In this document: positions 27,926 to 36,403 of the stretch, piece by piece
Layout of the letters: each line of letters opens with the position of its first letter
Numbering within the stretch: the stretch's first letter is position 1
Assembly: GCF_025567305.1 (NCBI RefSeq)
Contig: NZ_JAOQJP010000001.1
Span: 62,001-126,000 of the forward strand
Reading direction: 5' to 3'
Length of the DNA stretch: 64,000 nt
Source: Lentihominibacter butyricus
Lineage (GTDB): Bacteria > Bacillota > Clostridia > Peptostreptococcales > Anaerovoracaceae
Made by a program: the position numbers and the translations under genes
Notes under the pieces: model-generated
Told to the model about the DNA's origin: nothing
What the model saw: the letters and a program-made list of their open reading frames with translations, nothing else
Databases searched by the model: none

Positions 27926-29332
27926 ATGACTGAAACATCCATGGACATGGACCAGAAAACGCAGCAGTTCGATGAAGATGTGCAGAAAGTGCTGGATCTG
28001 CTGCAGGAAAAATCATACTTTAAAGCGAGGGATGAGATATTAAAACACAATGAAGTCGATATTAGCGAGATCCTCGAGGAGGTACTGGAGGAACTTGGCC
28101 TGGAAAAGACGATCATAATATTCAGGATGCTGCCGAAGGACGTGTCGGTAGAGGTGTTCTCATATCTGCCGTCCGACGACCAGGTGGCGATCGTACAGGG
28201 CATAACCGACCGGGAGATATCTTATATCATAGAAGAGCTGGACTTTGACGACAAGATCGACGTGCTCGAGGAGCTTCCGGCAAATATAGTCGACAAGATC
28301 CTCGAAAAGACGCCGAAGGAAGAACGAAGGCTGATAAACACGTTCCTGAATTATCCGGACACGTGTGCAGGCAGCCTGATGACACCGGACTATATAAGTC
28401 TGCAGGAGAACATGACGGTCGCTGAAGCGCTGGCTCACATAAAGCAGGAAGGCATGGACAGTGAAACGGTCTATACCTGTTATGTGAAAAAGGAAGGCAG
28501 GAAGCTGGACGGCATCGTGTCGCTAAGATCGCTCGTGATATCTGACGGCGATATGAAGATCGCAGATCTGATGAGCACGGAGTACGTTTATGTGAACGTT
28601 TACGACGACCAGGAGGAAGTCGCGGAGACTTTCAAAAAGTACGGATTCCTCGCGATACCCGTTGTAGACAATGAGCACAGGCTCGTCGGGATCATCACGT
28701 TCGACGATATCCTGGAGGTCATAGAAGAAGAAACGACTGAAGATATACAGAGAATGGCCGGTGTCATCGACGATTCGGATACCGAATATCTCGACATGGG
28801 CATTTTCAGGCATGTCAGGAACAGGCTGCCGTGGCTGGTGTTCATGAACATATCTGCGATGATAACAGGAACGATAATACTCAGATTCGAGGCGGTGCTG
28901 GCTCAGGTGATCGTGCTGGTATCGTATCTGCCGCTGCTGATGGGGACAGGCGGGAATACCGGGTCACAGGCGGCGACGCTCGTCATACGAGGCATGGCGA
29001 TAGATGAGATAGAGCTGAAGGATGTGCTGAAGGTATTCTGGAAGGAATTCAGGGTCAGTCTGATACTTGGCGTGCTGCTGAGCATATTCAACATGGCGAA
29101 GGTCGTGTTCATAGACGGCGAAAGCATCCTGATAGGACTGACGGTGGCGCTTTCGATGACAGTGATAGTAATTTTTGCAAAGCTGCTGGGAAGCATGCTG
29201 CCGATGGCTGCCAAGAAGCTGGGGGTCGACCCTGCGCTGATGGCGAATCCGATGATATCGTCGTTCACAGACATGTTTTCATCGGTGACATTCCTGCTCG
29301 TGGCGTCACTGCTTCTCGGGATAACGCTGTAA
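27926..29332 (+). CDS. mgtE: Magnesium transporter MgtE
   Basis: 468-residue Mg2+ channel/transporter. The acidic N-terminal superhelical domain (about 20-145), two CBS domains (about 150-275, starting SLMTPDYISL) and five membrane helices (about 300-468, with GTGGNTGSQAATLVIRGMA) are all present. In the family, Mg2+ bound between the N and CBS domains closes the pore. GAAGGAGGT precedes the ATG. The 84-base upstream gap is too short for an M-box riboswitch and shows none. Confidence 0.95.
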   Translation: MTETSMDMDQKTQQFDEDVQKVLDLLQEKSYFKARDEILKHNEVDISEILEEVLEELGLEKTIIIFRMLPKDVSVEVFSYLPSDDQVAIVQGITDREISYIIEELDFDDKIDVLEELPANIVDKILEKTPKEERRLINTFLNYPDTCAGSLMTPDYISLQENMTVAEALAHIKQEGMDSETVYTCYVKKEGRKLDGIVSLRSLVISDGDMKIADLMSTEYVYVNVYDDQEEVAETFKKYGFLAIPVVDNEHRLVGIITFDDILEVIEEETTEDIQRMAGVIDDSDTEYLDMGIFRHVRNRLPWLVFMNISAMITGTIILRFEAVLAQVIVLVSYLPLLMGTGGNTGSQAATLVIRGMAIDEIELKDVLKVFWKEFRVSLILGVLLSIFNMAKVVFIDGESILIGLTVALSMTVIVIFAKLLGSMLPMAAKKLGVDPALMANPMISSFTDMFSSVTFLLVASLLLGITL

Positions 29333-29436
29333 AGGCGCCGGGCAGATTTCTGACGTGCCGCTGTGGGATCTTGATATGCGCGCATGCATGTACGGCATAA
29401 AATACAGCTGTGCATGCTGATGATGCCGTCGTGATG

Positions 29437-29465
29437 TTTCAATCCGCAGCGCGGTATGCTATAAT
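29437..29465 (+). promoter_or_regulatory. Probable promoter of the NAD(P)HX dehydratase-toxin unit
   Basis: TTTCAA, 17 bases and a perfect TATAAT. It lies downstream of the first in-frame start of the next reading frame (29410), which supports the later ATG at 29530. The surrounding spacer also has a GCATGCA/TGCATGC inverted repeat. Confidence 0.6.
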
Positions 29466-29529
29466 AGTGACGCGGCCGGTATATATCGTATCGGCAGCTG
29501 CGCGTAATCCGGAAAAAACGGAGAATTTT

Positions 29530-30396
29530 ATGGAAAATACAGGTTTAACGACTCTCGAATATGTAAATACTATTATCAGGGAAAGGCCCGAGGAGATACA
29601 TAAAGGCCAGTGCGGCCGTGTTCTCGTCATGGCAGGTTCAAAAGGCATGGCCGGTGCGGCGGTGCTGGCATGCAGAGGCGCGCTGAAGTCCGGTGCGGGG
29701 CTTGTAAAGGCTGCAGTGCCGGATGAGATCAACGATATAGTCCAGATCGCAGTGCCGCAGGCGACATGCATGAGTATTTCCGAAGAGCTTTCCTCACGGT
29801 CACTCGAGATATACGGAGCGATAGCTGCGGGACCGGGAACGGGAGTTGATGAAGGAAATTATACACGCATAAAGAAAATACTTAACTGTTATGAAGGACC
29901 TGTCGTGCTGGATGCTGACGGACTCAATTCATTCTGCAGGTTCGACGACAGACTTGAAACGATAAGAAAAAGAAAGAGTCCGACCATACTGACGCCTCAT
30001 CCCGGTGAAGCGGACAGGCTGCTGGCGGCTTTGCACGAAAAAAGCGTGAGAGAGCTCGGCAGGCAGAAGGCTGCGGAGACGATAGCGGAGCATACAGGAG
30101 CGGTAGTCCTGCTCAAAGGCGCAGGCACAGTGGTGACCTTTGCGGGAAGAGGAACATATATTAATACCACAGGCAACCCGGGAATGGCGACGGGCGGAAG
30201 CGGAGATGTGCTGACAGGCGTCATCGCTGCGATAGCCGCGTCAGGAGCGGATGCACTGGATTCTGCCAGGACGGGAGCATTCATCCACGGTATGGCGGGA
30301 GACATCGCTGCAGAGCGTCAGGGCCAGTGGGGCATGACGTCGGTGGACATAGAAGAAGCTCTGCCGGCAGCATTCAAAACGATAGTAGGGAAATAG
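29530..30396 (+). CDS. nnrD: ADP-dependent NAD(P)H-hydrate dehydratase, stand-alone
   Basis: Repairs hydrated NADH and NADPH (NADHX/NADPHX) using ADP or ATP; ribokinase-like fold, 288 residues from the ATG at 29530. Visible motifs: GRVLVMAGSKGMAGAAVLA, GPGTG, LDADGLN, TPHPGE, LLKGAGTVV and NPGMATGGSGDVLTG, with the catalytic Asp in GSGDVL. Many bacteria fuse this domain to the NnrE epimerase; here it stands alone. The start is set by the promoter at 29437-29465 and by weak GGAG before the ATG. The toxin gene follows 22 bases later. Confidence 0.92.
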   Translation: MENTGLTTLEYVNTIIRERPEEIHKGQCGRVLVMAGSKGMAGAAVLACRGALKSGAGLVKAAVPDEINDIVQIAVPQATCMSISEELSSRSLEIYGAIAAGPGTGVDEGNYTRIKKILNCYEGPVVLDADGLNSFCRFDDRLETIRKRKSPTILTPHPGEADRLLAALHEKSVRELGRQKAAETIAEHTGAVVLLKGAGTVVTFAGRGTYINTTGNPGMATGGSGDVLTGVIAAIAASGADALDSARTGAFIHGMAGDIAAERQGQWGMTSVDIEEALPAAFKTIVGK

Positions 30397-30418
30397 AGAT
30401 ATAAATATTAGGAGTGTG

Positions 30419-30784
30419 ATGGACTTGAGCATTAAGAAGGGAGACCTTTATTTTGCTGATTTAAGTCCGGTGACGGGCTCCGAGCAGGGCGGGATAAGAC
30501 CCGTTCTGGTAGTACAGAATGATGTAGGGAACAGATACAGTCCGACGATAATCGTCGCGGCGATCACTTCAAGGAAAAACAAGGCCGATCTTCCGACCCA
30601 TGTTGAGATAGAAGCGGGCGGGAACGGCTTATCAAAGAATTCGACAGTATTAATGGAACAGCTCAGAACTATAGATAAAACAAGGCTCAAGGAAAGGATC
30701 GGAACGATCGACAGGAACCGTTTACCGGAAATAAATGAAGCGCTGAGCGTCAGCTTGGGGATACAGAACGATTCATTTTTCTGA
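30419..30784 (+). CDS. ndoA: EndoA/MazF-family mRNA interferase (toxin)
   Basis: 121 residues. Very close in layout to Bacillus EndoA: KGDLYFADLSPVTGSEQGG with the catalytic-loop Arg in IRPVLVVQND, then VAAITSRKNKADLPTHVEI and LEQLRTIDKTRL. It should cleave single-stranded RNA at a short specific sequence. No antitoxin gene lies upstream: only 22 bases separate it from nnrD, whereas in related genomes the antitoxin (and often alr) precedes it. GTG (30416), ATG (30419) and TTG (30425) are possible starts behind AGGAG. Confidence 0.9.
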   Translation: MDLSIKKGDLYFADLSPVTGSEQGGIRPVLVVQNDVGNRYSPTIIVAAITSRKNKADLPTHVEIEAGGNGLSKNSTVLMEQLRTIDKTRLKERIGTIDRNRLPEINEALSVSLGIQNDSFF

Positions 30785-30790
30785 TGTATG

Positions 30791-30814
30791 AAAGGGCTGC
30801 ATCGTCAGCCCTTT
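30791..30814 (+). terminator. Terminator-like hairpin after the toxin gene
   Basis: AAAGGGCTG and CAGCCCTTT form a perfect 9-pair stem with a six-base loop. The downstream run is weak (TTTATAATAA), so termination may be partial. Confidence 0.6.
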
Positions 30815-30843
30815 ATAATAAATAATAAAACATGGAGGAAGCT

Positions 30844-31662
30844 ATGGATATAAAAGCTCTGGAAAAGACAGCAGCAGAGGTTAGAGTAGGAGTGGTAAAA
30901 GCTATACATAATGCGGGATCGGGCCACCCCGGAGGTTCGCTTTCGGCGGCTGATATAGTAACGGCACTGTATTTCAGCGAGATGAACGTGGATCCGAAAA
31001 ACCCGAAGATGGAAGGTAGAGACAAATTCATCCTTTCAAAGGGACATGCAGGTCCTGTGCAGTATTCGGCTCTTGCCCTGAAGGGATATTTTCCTGTGGA
31101 AGATTTCATGACACTGAGAAAGCTCGGTTCGAAATTCCAGGGACATCCTGATATGAATAAAGTGCCGGGGATCGAAATGTCAACAGGTTCGCTGGGACAG
31201 GGATTCGCGGCAGCAGGCGGAATGGCTATCGCAAACAAGCTCAATAATGATCCGGGAAGGATATACGTGCTGCTCGGAGACGGCGAGATCCAGGAAGGCA
31301 TCGTGTGGGAGGCAGCTATGTCTGCGGCACACTACAAGCTCGACAATATGGTGGGCATTCTGGACTACAACGGACTCCAGATCGACGGAAGGAACGAGGA
31401 CGTCATGACCGTAGCGCCTGTGGCCGACAAATTCAGGGCTTTCGGATGGAACGTCCTGGAGATAAACGGACATGATTTCGAAGAGATACTGGATGCCTTT
31501 GCAAAAGCCAGAGAATGCAAGGGAAAACCGACGATGATAGTGGCAAAGACAGTAAAGGGCAAGGGCGTATCGTTCATGGAGGACAATGCAGGCTGGCACG
31601 GCAAGGCGCCTAACGACGAAGAAACTGAACAGGCAGTAGCAGAACTTGGAGGTACGATGTAA
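30844..31662 (+). CDS. Transketolase, N-terminal (TPP-binding) subunit
   Basis: 272 residues from the ATG at 30844, which has GGAGG 5 bases upstream; the ATG at 30832 overlaps that site. GSGHPGGSLSAADIV, SKGHAGP and the thiamine-diphosphate motif GDGEIQEG...DYNGLQIDG are intact. Together with the next gene it forms the split transketolase common in anaerobes, moving two-carbon units in the non-oxidative pentose phosphate pathway. Its stop overlaps the next start by one base (TAATG), so translation is probably coupled. Confidence 0.94.
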   Translation: MDIKALEKTAAEVRVGVVKAIHNAGSGHPGGSLSAADIVTALYFSEMNVDPKNPKMEGRDKFILSKGHAGPVQYSALALKGYFPVEDFMTLRKLGSKFQGHPDMNKVPGIEMSTGSLGQGFAAAGGMAIANKLNNDPGRIYVLLGDGEIQEGIVWEAAMSAAHYKLDNMVGILDYNGLQIDGRNEDVMTVAPVADKFRAFGWNVLEINGHDFEEILDAFAKARECKGKPTMIVAKTVKGKGVSFMEDNAGWHGKAPNDEETEQAVAELGGTM

Positions 31663-32591
31663 TGGCAGATAAAATGGCAACGAGACAGGCTTATGGCAAG
31701 ACCCTGATAAAACTGGGAGAGCAGTATCCCGATCTGGTGGTCATGGATGCAGACCTTTCCAAATCGACACAGACTGCGGAGTTCGGCAAGACATACCCTG
31801 AGAGATTTTTCAACATGGGTATCGCGGAGCAGAACCTCTATGCGACAGCTGCAGGCATCGCGCTTTCGGGCAAGACGGTCTGCGCCAGCACATTCGCGAT
31901 GTTCGCTGCAGGCAGAGCATTTGAGATAATAAGGAATTCTATCGGCTACACGAAAGCCAATGTAAAGATCTGCGCTACGCATGCGGGCATAACCGTAGGC
32001 GAGGACGGCGCGAGCCATCAGACGTTTGAGGACATCGCCCTGATGAGGACCATTCCGGGCATGACTGTCATCAACCCGTCGGACGGTGTGTCGGCAGCCA
32101 AGCTGTTGGAACAGGCAGTAGCTATGTACGGACCGTGCTATGTCAGACTCGGTCGTGCGGCAGTTCCTGTGTTTTACAAGGAAAGCGACGAGATAACACT
32201 CGGAAAGGCGAATGTCGTAAGAGACGGGAAAGACATTACTGTCATCGCTACGGGAATAATGGTGAACGAAGCTGCGATGGCGGCTGAAGCTCTCGCAAAT
32301 GACGGCGTCGACGTGAGAGTGATAGACATGCACACCATCAAGCCGCTCGATGAGGAGATCATCATAAAGGCTGCGAAAGAGACTGGCGCGATAGTCACTG
32401 CCGAGGAACATTCAGTGATCGGCGGACTCGGCAGCGCAGTCGCAGAAGTCGTGGTGAAGAACGCACCGGTGAAGATGGCTATGGTCGGACAGCACGACAC
32501 GTACGGCGAGTCAGGAAAGCCGGATGAACTCAAGAAAAAGTACGGTATGACGAGCGACGATATCATCGCCGCAGTCAGATCTCTGCTGTAA
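31662..32591 (+). CDS. Transketolase, C-terminal (pyrimidine-binding) subunit
   Basis: 309 residues, second half of the split transketolase. The PYR domain has MDADLSKST and GIAEQNLYATAAGIAL (the Glu that activates thiamine diphosphate) and HAGITVGEDGASHQ; the C-terminal domain begins near residue 185. The gene overlaps its partner by one base. A hairpin at 32711-32765 may end the transcript. Confidence 0.94.
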   Translation: MADKMATRQAYGKTLIKLGEQYPDLVVMDADLSKSTQTAEFGKTYPERFFNMGIAEQNLYATAAGIALSGKTVCASTFAMFAAGRAFEIIRNSIGYTKANVKICATHAGITVGEDGASHQTFEDIALMRTIPGMTVINPSDGVSAAKLLEQAVAMYGPCYVRLGRAAVPVFYKESDEITLGKANVVRDGKDITVIATGIMVNEAAMAAEALANDGVDVRVIDMHTIKPLDEEIIIKAAKETGAIVTAEEHSVIGGLGSAVAEVVVKNAPVKMAMVGQHDTYGESGKPDELKKKYGMTSDDIIAAVRSLL

Positions 32592-32710
32592 AGCGCAGAC
32601 GGTCCGGCATGCCGGGCAGCTGAAAGCGAAACTGTGTATGCGTCAGCCGCAGGAGAGATCCGATGCCGGCGCAGACAGTGTGGATGCCGGTGCTGCAAAT
32701 ACTGAGTCAT

Positions 32711-32774
32711 AAACTCCTTTTTCCGTAATAGATTTCTAGTATGGATCATTACGCGGAAAGGAGTTTTTGTTTTG
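32711..32774 (+). promoter_or_regulatory. Terminator-like hairpin containing the ribosome binding site of the next gene
   Basis: The arms AAACTCCTTT and AAAGGAGTTT, extended imperfectly by TCCGTAAT/ATTACGCGG, enclose a loop of about 18 bases. The 3' arm contains the AAAGGAG ribosome site, and the T-rich tail (TTTTTGTTTTG) runs into the TTG start at 32772. The same structure can therefore terminate the transketolase transcript and hide the ribosome site. Confidence 0.72.
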
Positions 32775-33266
32775 AAGAAAATAAACAGAGAGAAGGACAG
32801 TGCAAAGGCCGGAAACGGCGGGCTGCAGGGAGGAAAGAAAAAGCTGATAGCTGCAGGGATCGCTGCTGTCGTGCTGATCTGTGCGGCACTGGTGTTCGTA
32901 AGATTTATCGGCGGAGATACGCCTGTGGACTTCAGTGAAGTAGCGGAGAAAGACATGCCTGACGACATAACCTCAGACATCATACCTGAGTACAGGTCGC
33001 TCGAGAGGGCGCTGGCATGTGCGATAGACGACGATGTGTATGTGGTGGTCACGCGCGGTGAAAAGCCGACGTCGGGATTCGGCGTCAGTGTGAAAAAGCT
33101 CGTTCTCGAAGAGAAGGACGGGAAGGAAAACCTGATCGTATACGCATTGTTCGAAGATCCGCAGAAACAGACTGCGATATCGCAGATACTTACATATCCG
33201 GTCAGAGTCGTGAAGACAGATCTCAAGTCTCTGCCCGATACGATAGAGCTGAGGATACAGTACTGA
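32772..33266 (+). CDS. PrcB-like (protease complex subunit) domain protein, membrane anchored
   Basis: 164 residues from a TTG start. A basic N-terminus (1-30) is followed by one membrane helix (about 34-52) and an outside domain with VYVVVTRGEKPTSGFGVSV, the mark of the PrcB C-terminal family named from the Treponema dentilisin complex; the molecular role of stand-alone copies is not known. It precedes the ftsEX-hydrolase-ctpA cluster but is separated from it by its own spacer and the ftsE promoter. Expression is probably restricted by the hairpin covering its ribosome site. Confidence 0.75.
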   Translation: MKKINREKDSAKAGNGGLQGGKKKLIAAGIAAVVLICAALVFVRFIGGDTPVDFSEVAEKDMPDDITSDIIPEYRSLERALACAIDDDVYVVVTRGEKPTSGFGVSVKKLVLEEKDGKENLIVYALFEDPQKQTAISQILTYPVRVVKTDLKSLPDTIELRIQY

Positions 33267-33359
33267 TCCTGCATCATGACAGTGTCGTGCAGCTTTCACA
33301 TAACCTTCACGAAAATGAGCAGGTTTCAAAGAATATAGGCCGTAAATCCCCATAAAAAG

Positions 33360-33388
33360 TTGAAAACGACTACCGCATATAGTAAAAT
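33360..33388 (+). promoter_or_regulatory. Sigma-A promoter of ftsEX
   Basis: TTGAAA, exactly 17 bases and TAAAAT, with the ftsE ATG 44 bases downstream. It argues against the earlier in-frame start at 33360, which lies inside the promoter. Confidence 0.8.
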
Positions 33389-33431
33389 TAGAATGTATGT
33401 TTTGCAATATAGAAAGGGGCAGAAACGATAT

Positions 33432-34199
33432 ATGATCGTATTCAACAACGTAACGAAATATTACAAGTCGAATGTGGGCATTGAAAATGTTTCGGTAAAG
33501 ATAAACAAGGGGGATTTCGTTTTCCTGGTAGGCCCCAGCGGCGCAGGAAAATCGACTTTTATAAAGCTTATTCTCAAGGAGATAGATGCGGATTCAGGGA
33601 GTATCAAAGTAAGGGGAAACGAGGTGACGACGCTCTCGAACAGACAGGTGCCGAAGCTGAGGAGAAACATCGGCATAGTGTTCCAGGACTTCAGACTGCT
33701 TCCCAAAAAGACGGTCTATGAAAACGTGGCATTTGCCATGGAGATAATACACCAGCCGAAGAAGCTCATCAGAAAATACGTGCCTCAGGTGCTGAGCATG
33801 GTGGGGATAGCTTCAAAGGCTGACAAATATCCGGACGAGCTTTCGGCCGGTGAACAGCAGCGTGTGGCGATCGCAAGAGCGATAGTCAACAAGCCCAGGA
33901 TACTGATCGCCGACGAGCCGACAGGCAATCTTGACCCGGATACGGCATGGGAGATAATGCAGCTTCTCGACCAGATCAATATGAGAGGCACCACGATAGT
34001 GATGGTGACACATGCTAAGGATATCGTCGACAAGATGGGCAAGCGTGTCATAGCTATAGAAAAAGGCAGGATAGTGAGAGACGAGTTCGGAGCATATGGT
34101 TATGAGGAAGCCCTTGCTGAGATGGAGATGACTGACGATACGCTTCAGAGCAAGCGCACATTCAGATCCAGATTCAGGAGAGGGGGCGACGAGTGGTGA
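33432..34199 (+). CDS. ftsE: Cell division ATPase FtsE
   Basis: 255 residues from the ATG at 33432. Walker A GPSGAGKSTF, signature LSAGEQQRVAIARAI and Walker B ILIADEPTGNLDP are intact. With FtsX it forms the ABC-type complex that controls peptidoglycan hydrolases at the division site or side wall. The protein is about 25 residues longer than typical FtsE; the extra C-terminus is basic (RTFRSRFRRGG). The last bases overlap the ftsX start, so the two are translationally coupled. Confidence 0.95.
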   Translation: MIVFNNVTKYYKSNVGIENVSVKINKGDFVFLVGPSGAGKSTFIKLILKEIDADSGSIKVRGNEVTTLSNRQVPKLRRNIGIVFQDFRLLPKKTVYENVAFAMEIIHQPKKLIRKYVPQVLSMVGIASKADKYPDELSAGEQQRVAIARAIVNKPRILIADEPTGNLDPDTAWEIMQLLDQINMRGTTIVMVTHAKDIVDKMGKRVIAIEKGRIVRDEFGAYGYEEALAEMEMTDDTLQSKRTFRSRFRRGGDEW

Positions 34200-35089
34200 T
34201 AAAGCGATTTTTTTACACAGTGAAGCAAGCATTCCTGCAAGTGCTGAGAAACAGAGCGATGTCGCTGGCGTCGATATTCGCGATCACGGCGATGCTGCTG
34301 ATACTGAGCCTTTTCTTCATACTCGTGATAAACGTGAACACTGCTGCGCAGACGATACAGCAGGACTACGATTCGATAGAAGTGTATCTGAAGGATGATG
34401 TCACCGAGGAGCAGGCCGATACGATCATCGATGATCTGAGGACCCAGGACGGAGTCGAGGATGCGTACTACAAGAGCAAGGAAGACGCGATGGACGAGTT
34501 CAAGACCAGATGGGGAGAAAACGGATATCTGCTGAACAGCCTTCAGGAAAACCCGCTTCCGAATTCTGTCGTGATAATGATAGGCGACCTGGAAAAGGCG
34601 GATTCGCTGGCTCAGAAAGCTGCTACATACGACGGAGTCGAGGACGTCAAGTTCTACAAGGATACTGTCGACAAGCTGCTCGGAGCAACGAAGTTCGTTC
34701 AGATCGCAGCCATAGTGGTGATGATATTCCTGATAATAGTATCGATAGTCGTCGTGTCGAACACGATAAAGCTTACAGTGTTCAACCGTGCGAACGAGAT
34801 AAACATCATGAAGTATGTGGGAGCGACGAACTGGTTCATACGGGGACCGTTCCTGGCTGAGGGGATCATAATAGGCGTGATCTCGGCAGGCATATCGATA
34901 GGGCTGTCAGCGCTGATATACAGGCAGATAGTCAAGGCGATAGGCGATCAGCTGCTTTCAGTACTGTCGATGCCGATGGTTCCGGTCGGATTCCTCGTGT
35001 ATAATTTCACCTGGATATTCCTGGCACTCGGTATAAGCATAGGAGCATGCGGAAGCATGATATCGATGAGAAAATTCCTTGATGCGTGA
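34193..35089 (+). CDS. ftsX: Cell division permease-like protein FtsX
   Basis: 298 residues with a GTG start (a second GTG follows immediately) overlapping ftsE by 7 bases. The first membrane helix is at about 20-45, an extracytoplasmic domain at about 48-165 (the part that binds hydrolase activators in the family), then three helices at about 172-295. It pairs with FtsE and very probably with the M23 hydrolase gene directly downstream. Confidence 0.95.
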   Translation: MVIKRFFYTVKQAFLQVLRNRAMSLASIFAITAMLLILSLFFILVINVNTAAQTIQQDYDSIEVYLKDDVTEEQADTIIDDLRTQDGVEDAYYKSKEDAMDEFKTRWGENGYLLNSLQENPLPNSVVIMIGDLEKADSLAQKAATYDGVEDVKFYKDTVDKLLGATKFVQIAAIVVMIFLIIVSIVVVSNTIKLTVFNRANEINIMKYVGATNWFIRGPFLAEGIIIGVISAGISIGLSALIYRQIVKAIGDQLLSVLSMPMVPVGFLVYNFTWIFLALGISIGACGSMISMRKFLDA

Positions 35090-35150
35090 TGAACGGCGAA
35101 CGATGGACGGACAGCAGACATCGGAACATCCGTGACAGGCAGAAAAATAT

Positions 35151-35180
35151 TTGAAGCATCGAGATAAAGCGTTGTAATAT
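35151..35180 (+). promoter_or_regulatory. Possible promoter of the M23 hydrolase gene
   Basis: TTGAAG, an 18-base spacer and TAATAT, 39 bases upstream of the start codon in the 129-base gap behind ftsX. It would allow expression separate from ftsEX. Confidence 0.5.
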
Positions 35181-35218
35181 AGAAACAGCAGAAACAGCAG
35201 TCAGCAGGAGGAAGAGGT

Positions 35219-36346
35219 ATGAGAAAAAAACGGTTGATGATCATCATGGCAGTCCTTATGGCATTTCTTATGTGCATGCAGACTTCAGTTGCCAGTGCGG
35301 CTTCGCTGAGTGAGATAAGAGATCAGATAAAGCAGAAGGAAAGCCAGCTCAAGGAAGGACAGTCCAAGGAAAGCGATCTGGCATCGCAGATGCTGGATCT
35401 TGAAAAGAAGATACAGAGCATGCAGGACAGCATAAATCAGCTGGATGCAGCCATAAGCGAGGGTGAAGCCAAGCTGACGACTCTCGAGGCAGAGCTGAAG
35501 GAGGCTGAGGACAAAGTCCAGGTGCAGAACGATAATCTGGGAAGCAGACTCAGGAACATGTACAAGAACGGGACGATCGGATTCGTCGATGTACTGCTCG
35601 ATTCAGGCAGCTTCACGGAATTCCTGACAAACCTCGATATGGTGGAGAAAGTATACTCCAGCGATAAGGAAGTGCTGACAGGACTTCAGGACGCATATGA
35701 CGAGATAGACAAGAAAAAGAAGGAAGTTGAGAAACTCCAGACAGAGCTCAATGAGTCAAAGAAGGTAGCTGAAAGCGAAAAGAGCACGCTGGAGGCGAGC
35801 AAGGCGACAGTAGAGAAGCAGAAGGCTGAGATCTCCGCATCGAACACTGAGACTCAGAAGATGCTTGACAGCCTCAAGGCGGATGCTGCCGCTATGTCGC
35901 AGAACGCGGTAGAAAACGGAAGCTCCAGCAGCGATTCATCATATACGGGCGGAGCTATGGCATGGCCTGTACCGAGCGTCGGGACAAGCAATATAACATC
36001 GATATTCGGGTGGAGAACGCATCCTATTTTCGGTGTAGGCAGAGGTCATACAGGAGTAGATATCGGTGCATCTTACGGATCGAGTGTCGTAGCGGCAAAT
36101 CCGGGCAGGGTGATATATGCAGGATGGTACGGCGGCTACGGAAACTGCGTGCAGATAGACCACGGCGGCGGTGTAGTGACGCTTTACGGTCACAACTCGA
36201 GCCTTAATGTGAGTGTGGGACAGCAGGTTTCGAGAGGCCAGACGATAGCTTACATAGGTTCTACGGGATACTCTACAGGCCCTCACTGCCACTTCGAGGT
36301 GATACTCGACGGCGTCCAGGTAGACCCTCTGGATTACATACTGTAA
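35219..36346 (+). CDS. Secreted coiled-coil M23 peptidoglycan hydrolase (FtsEX partner)
   Basis: 375 residues. A signal peptide (1-28, ending SVASAA) is followed by a long Lys/Glu/Gln-rich coiled coil (about 30-245), a Ser linker, and a C-terminal LytM/M23 zinc peptidase. The metal motifs HTGVDIG (about 277) and HCHFEV (about 356) are both intact, so it should be an active enzyme rather than an EnvC-type activator. Coiled coil plus hydrolase behind ftsEX is the CwlO/PcsB-like arrangement: FtsX moves the coiled coil to switch on cleavage of peptidoglycan cross-bridges. AGGAGGAAGAG precedes the ATG. Confidence 0.93.
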   Translation: MRKKRLMIIMAVLMAFLMCMQTSVASAASLSEIRDQIKQKESQLKEGQSKESDLASQMLDLEKKIQSMQDSINQLDAAISEGEAKLTTLEAELKEAEDKVQVQNDNLGSRLRNMYKNGTIGFVDVLLDSGSFTEFLTNLDMVEKVYSSDKEVLTGLQDAYDEIDKKKKEVEKLQTELNESKKVAESEKSTLEASKATVEKQKAEISASNTETQKMLDSLKADAAAMSQNAVENGSSSSDSSYTGGAMAWPVPSVGTSNITSIFGWRTHPIFGVGRGHTGVDIGASYGSSVVAANPGRVIYAGWYGGYGNCVQIDHGGGVVTLYGHNSSLNVSVGQQVSRGQTIAYIGSTGYSTGPHCHFEVILDGVQVDPLDYIL

Positions 36347-36403
36347 CAGGGAGACCGGTATAAAACAGGCATTGAAAACAAAAATCGGACAGGAAAGAAA
36401 TAC

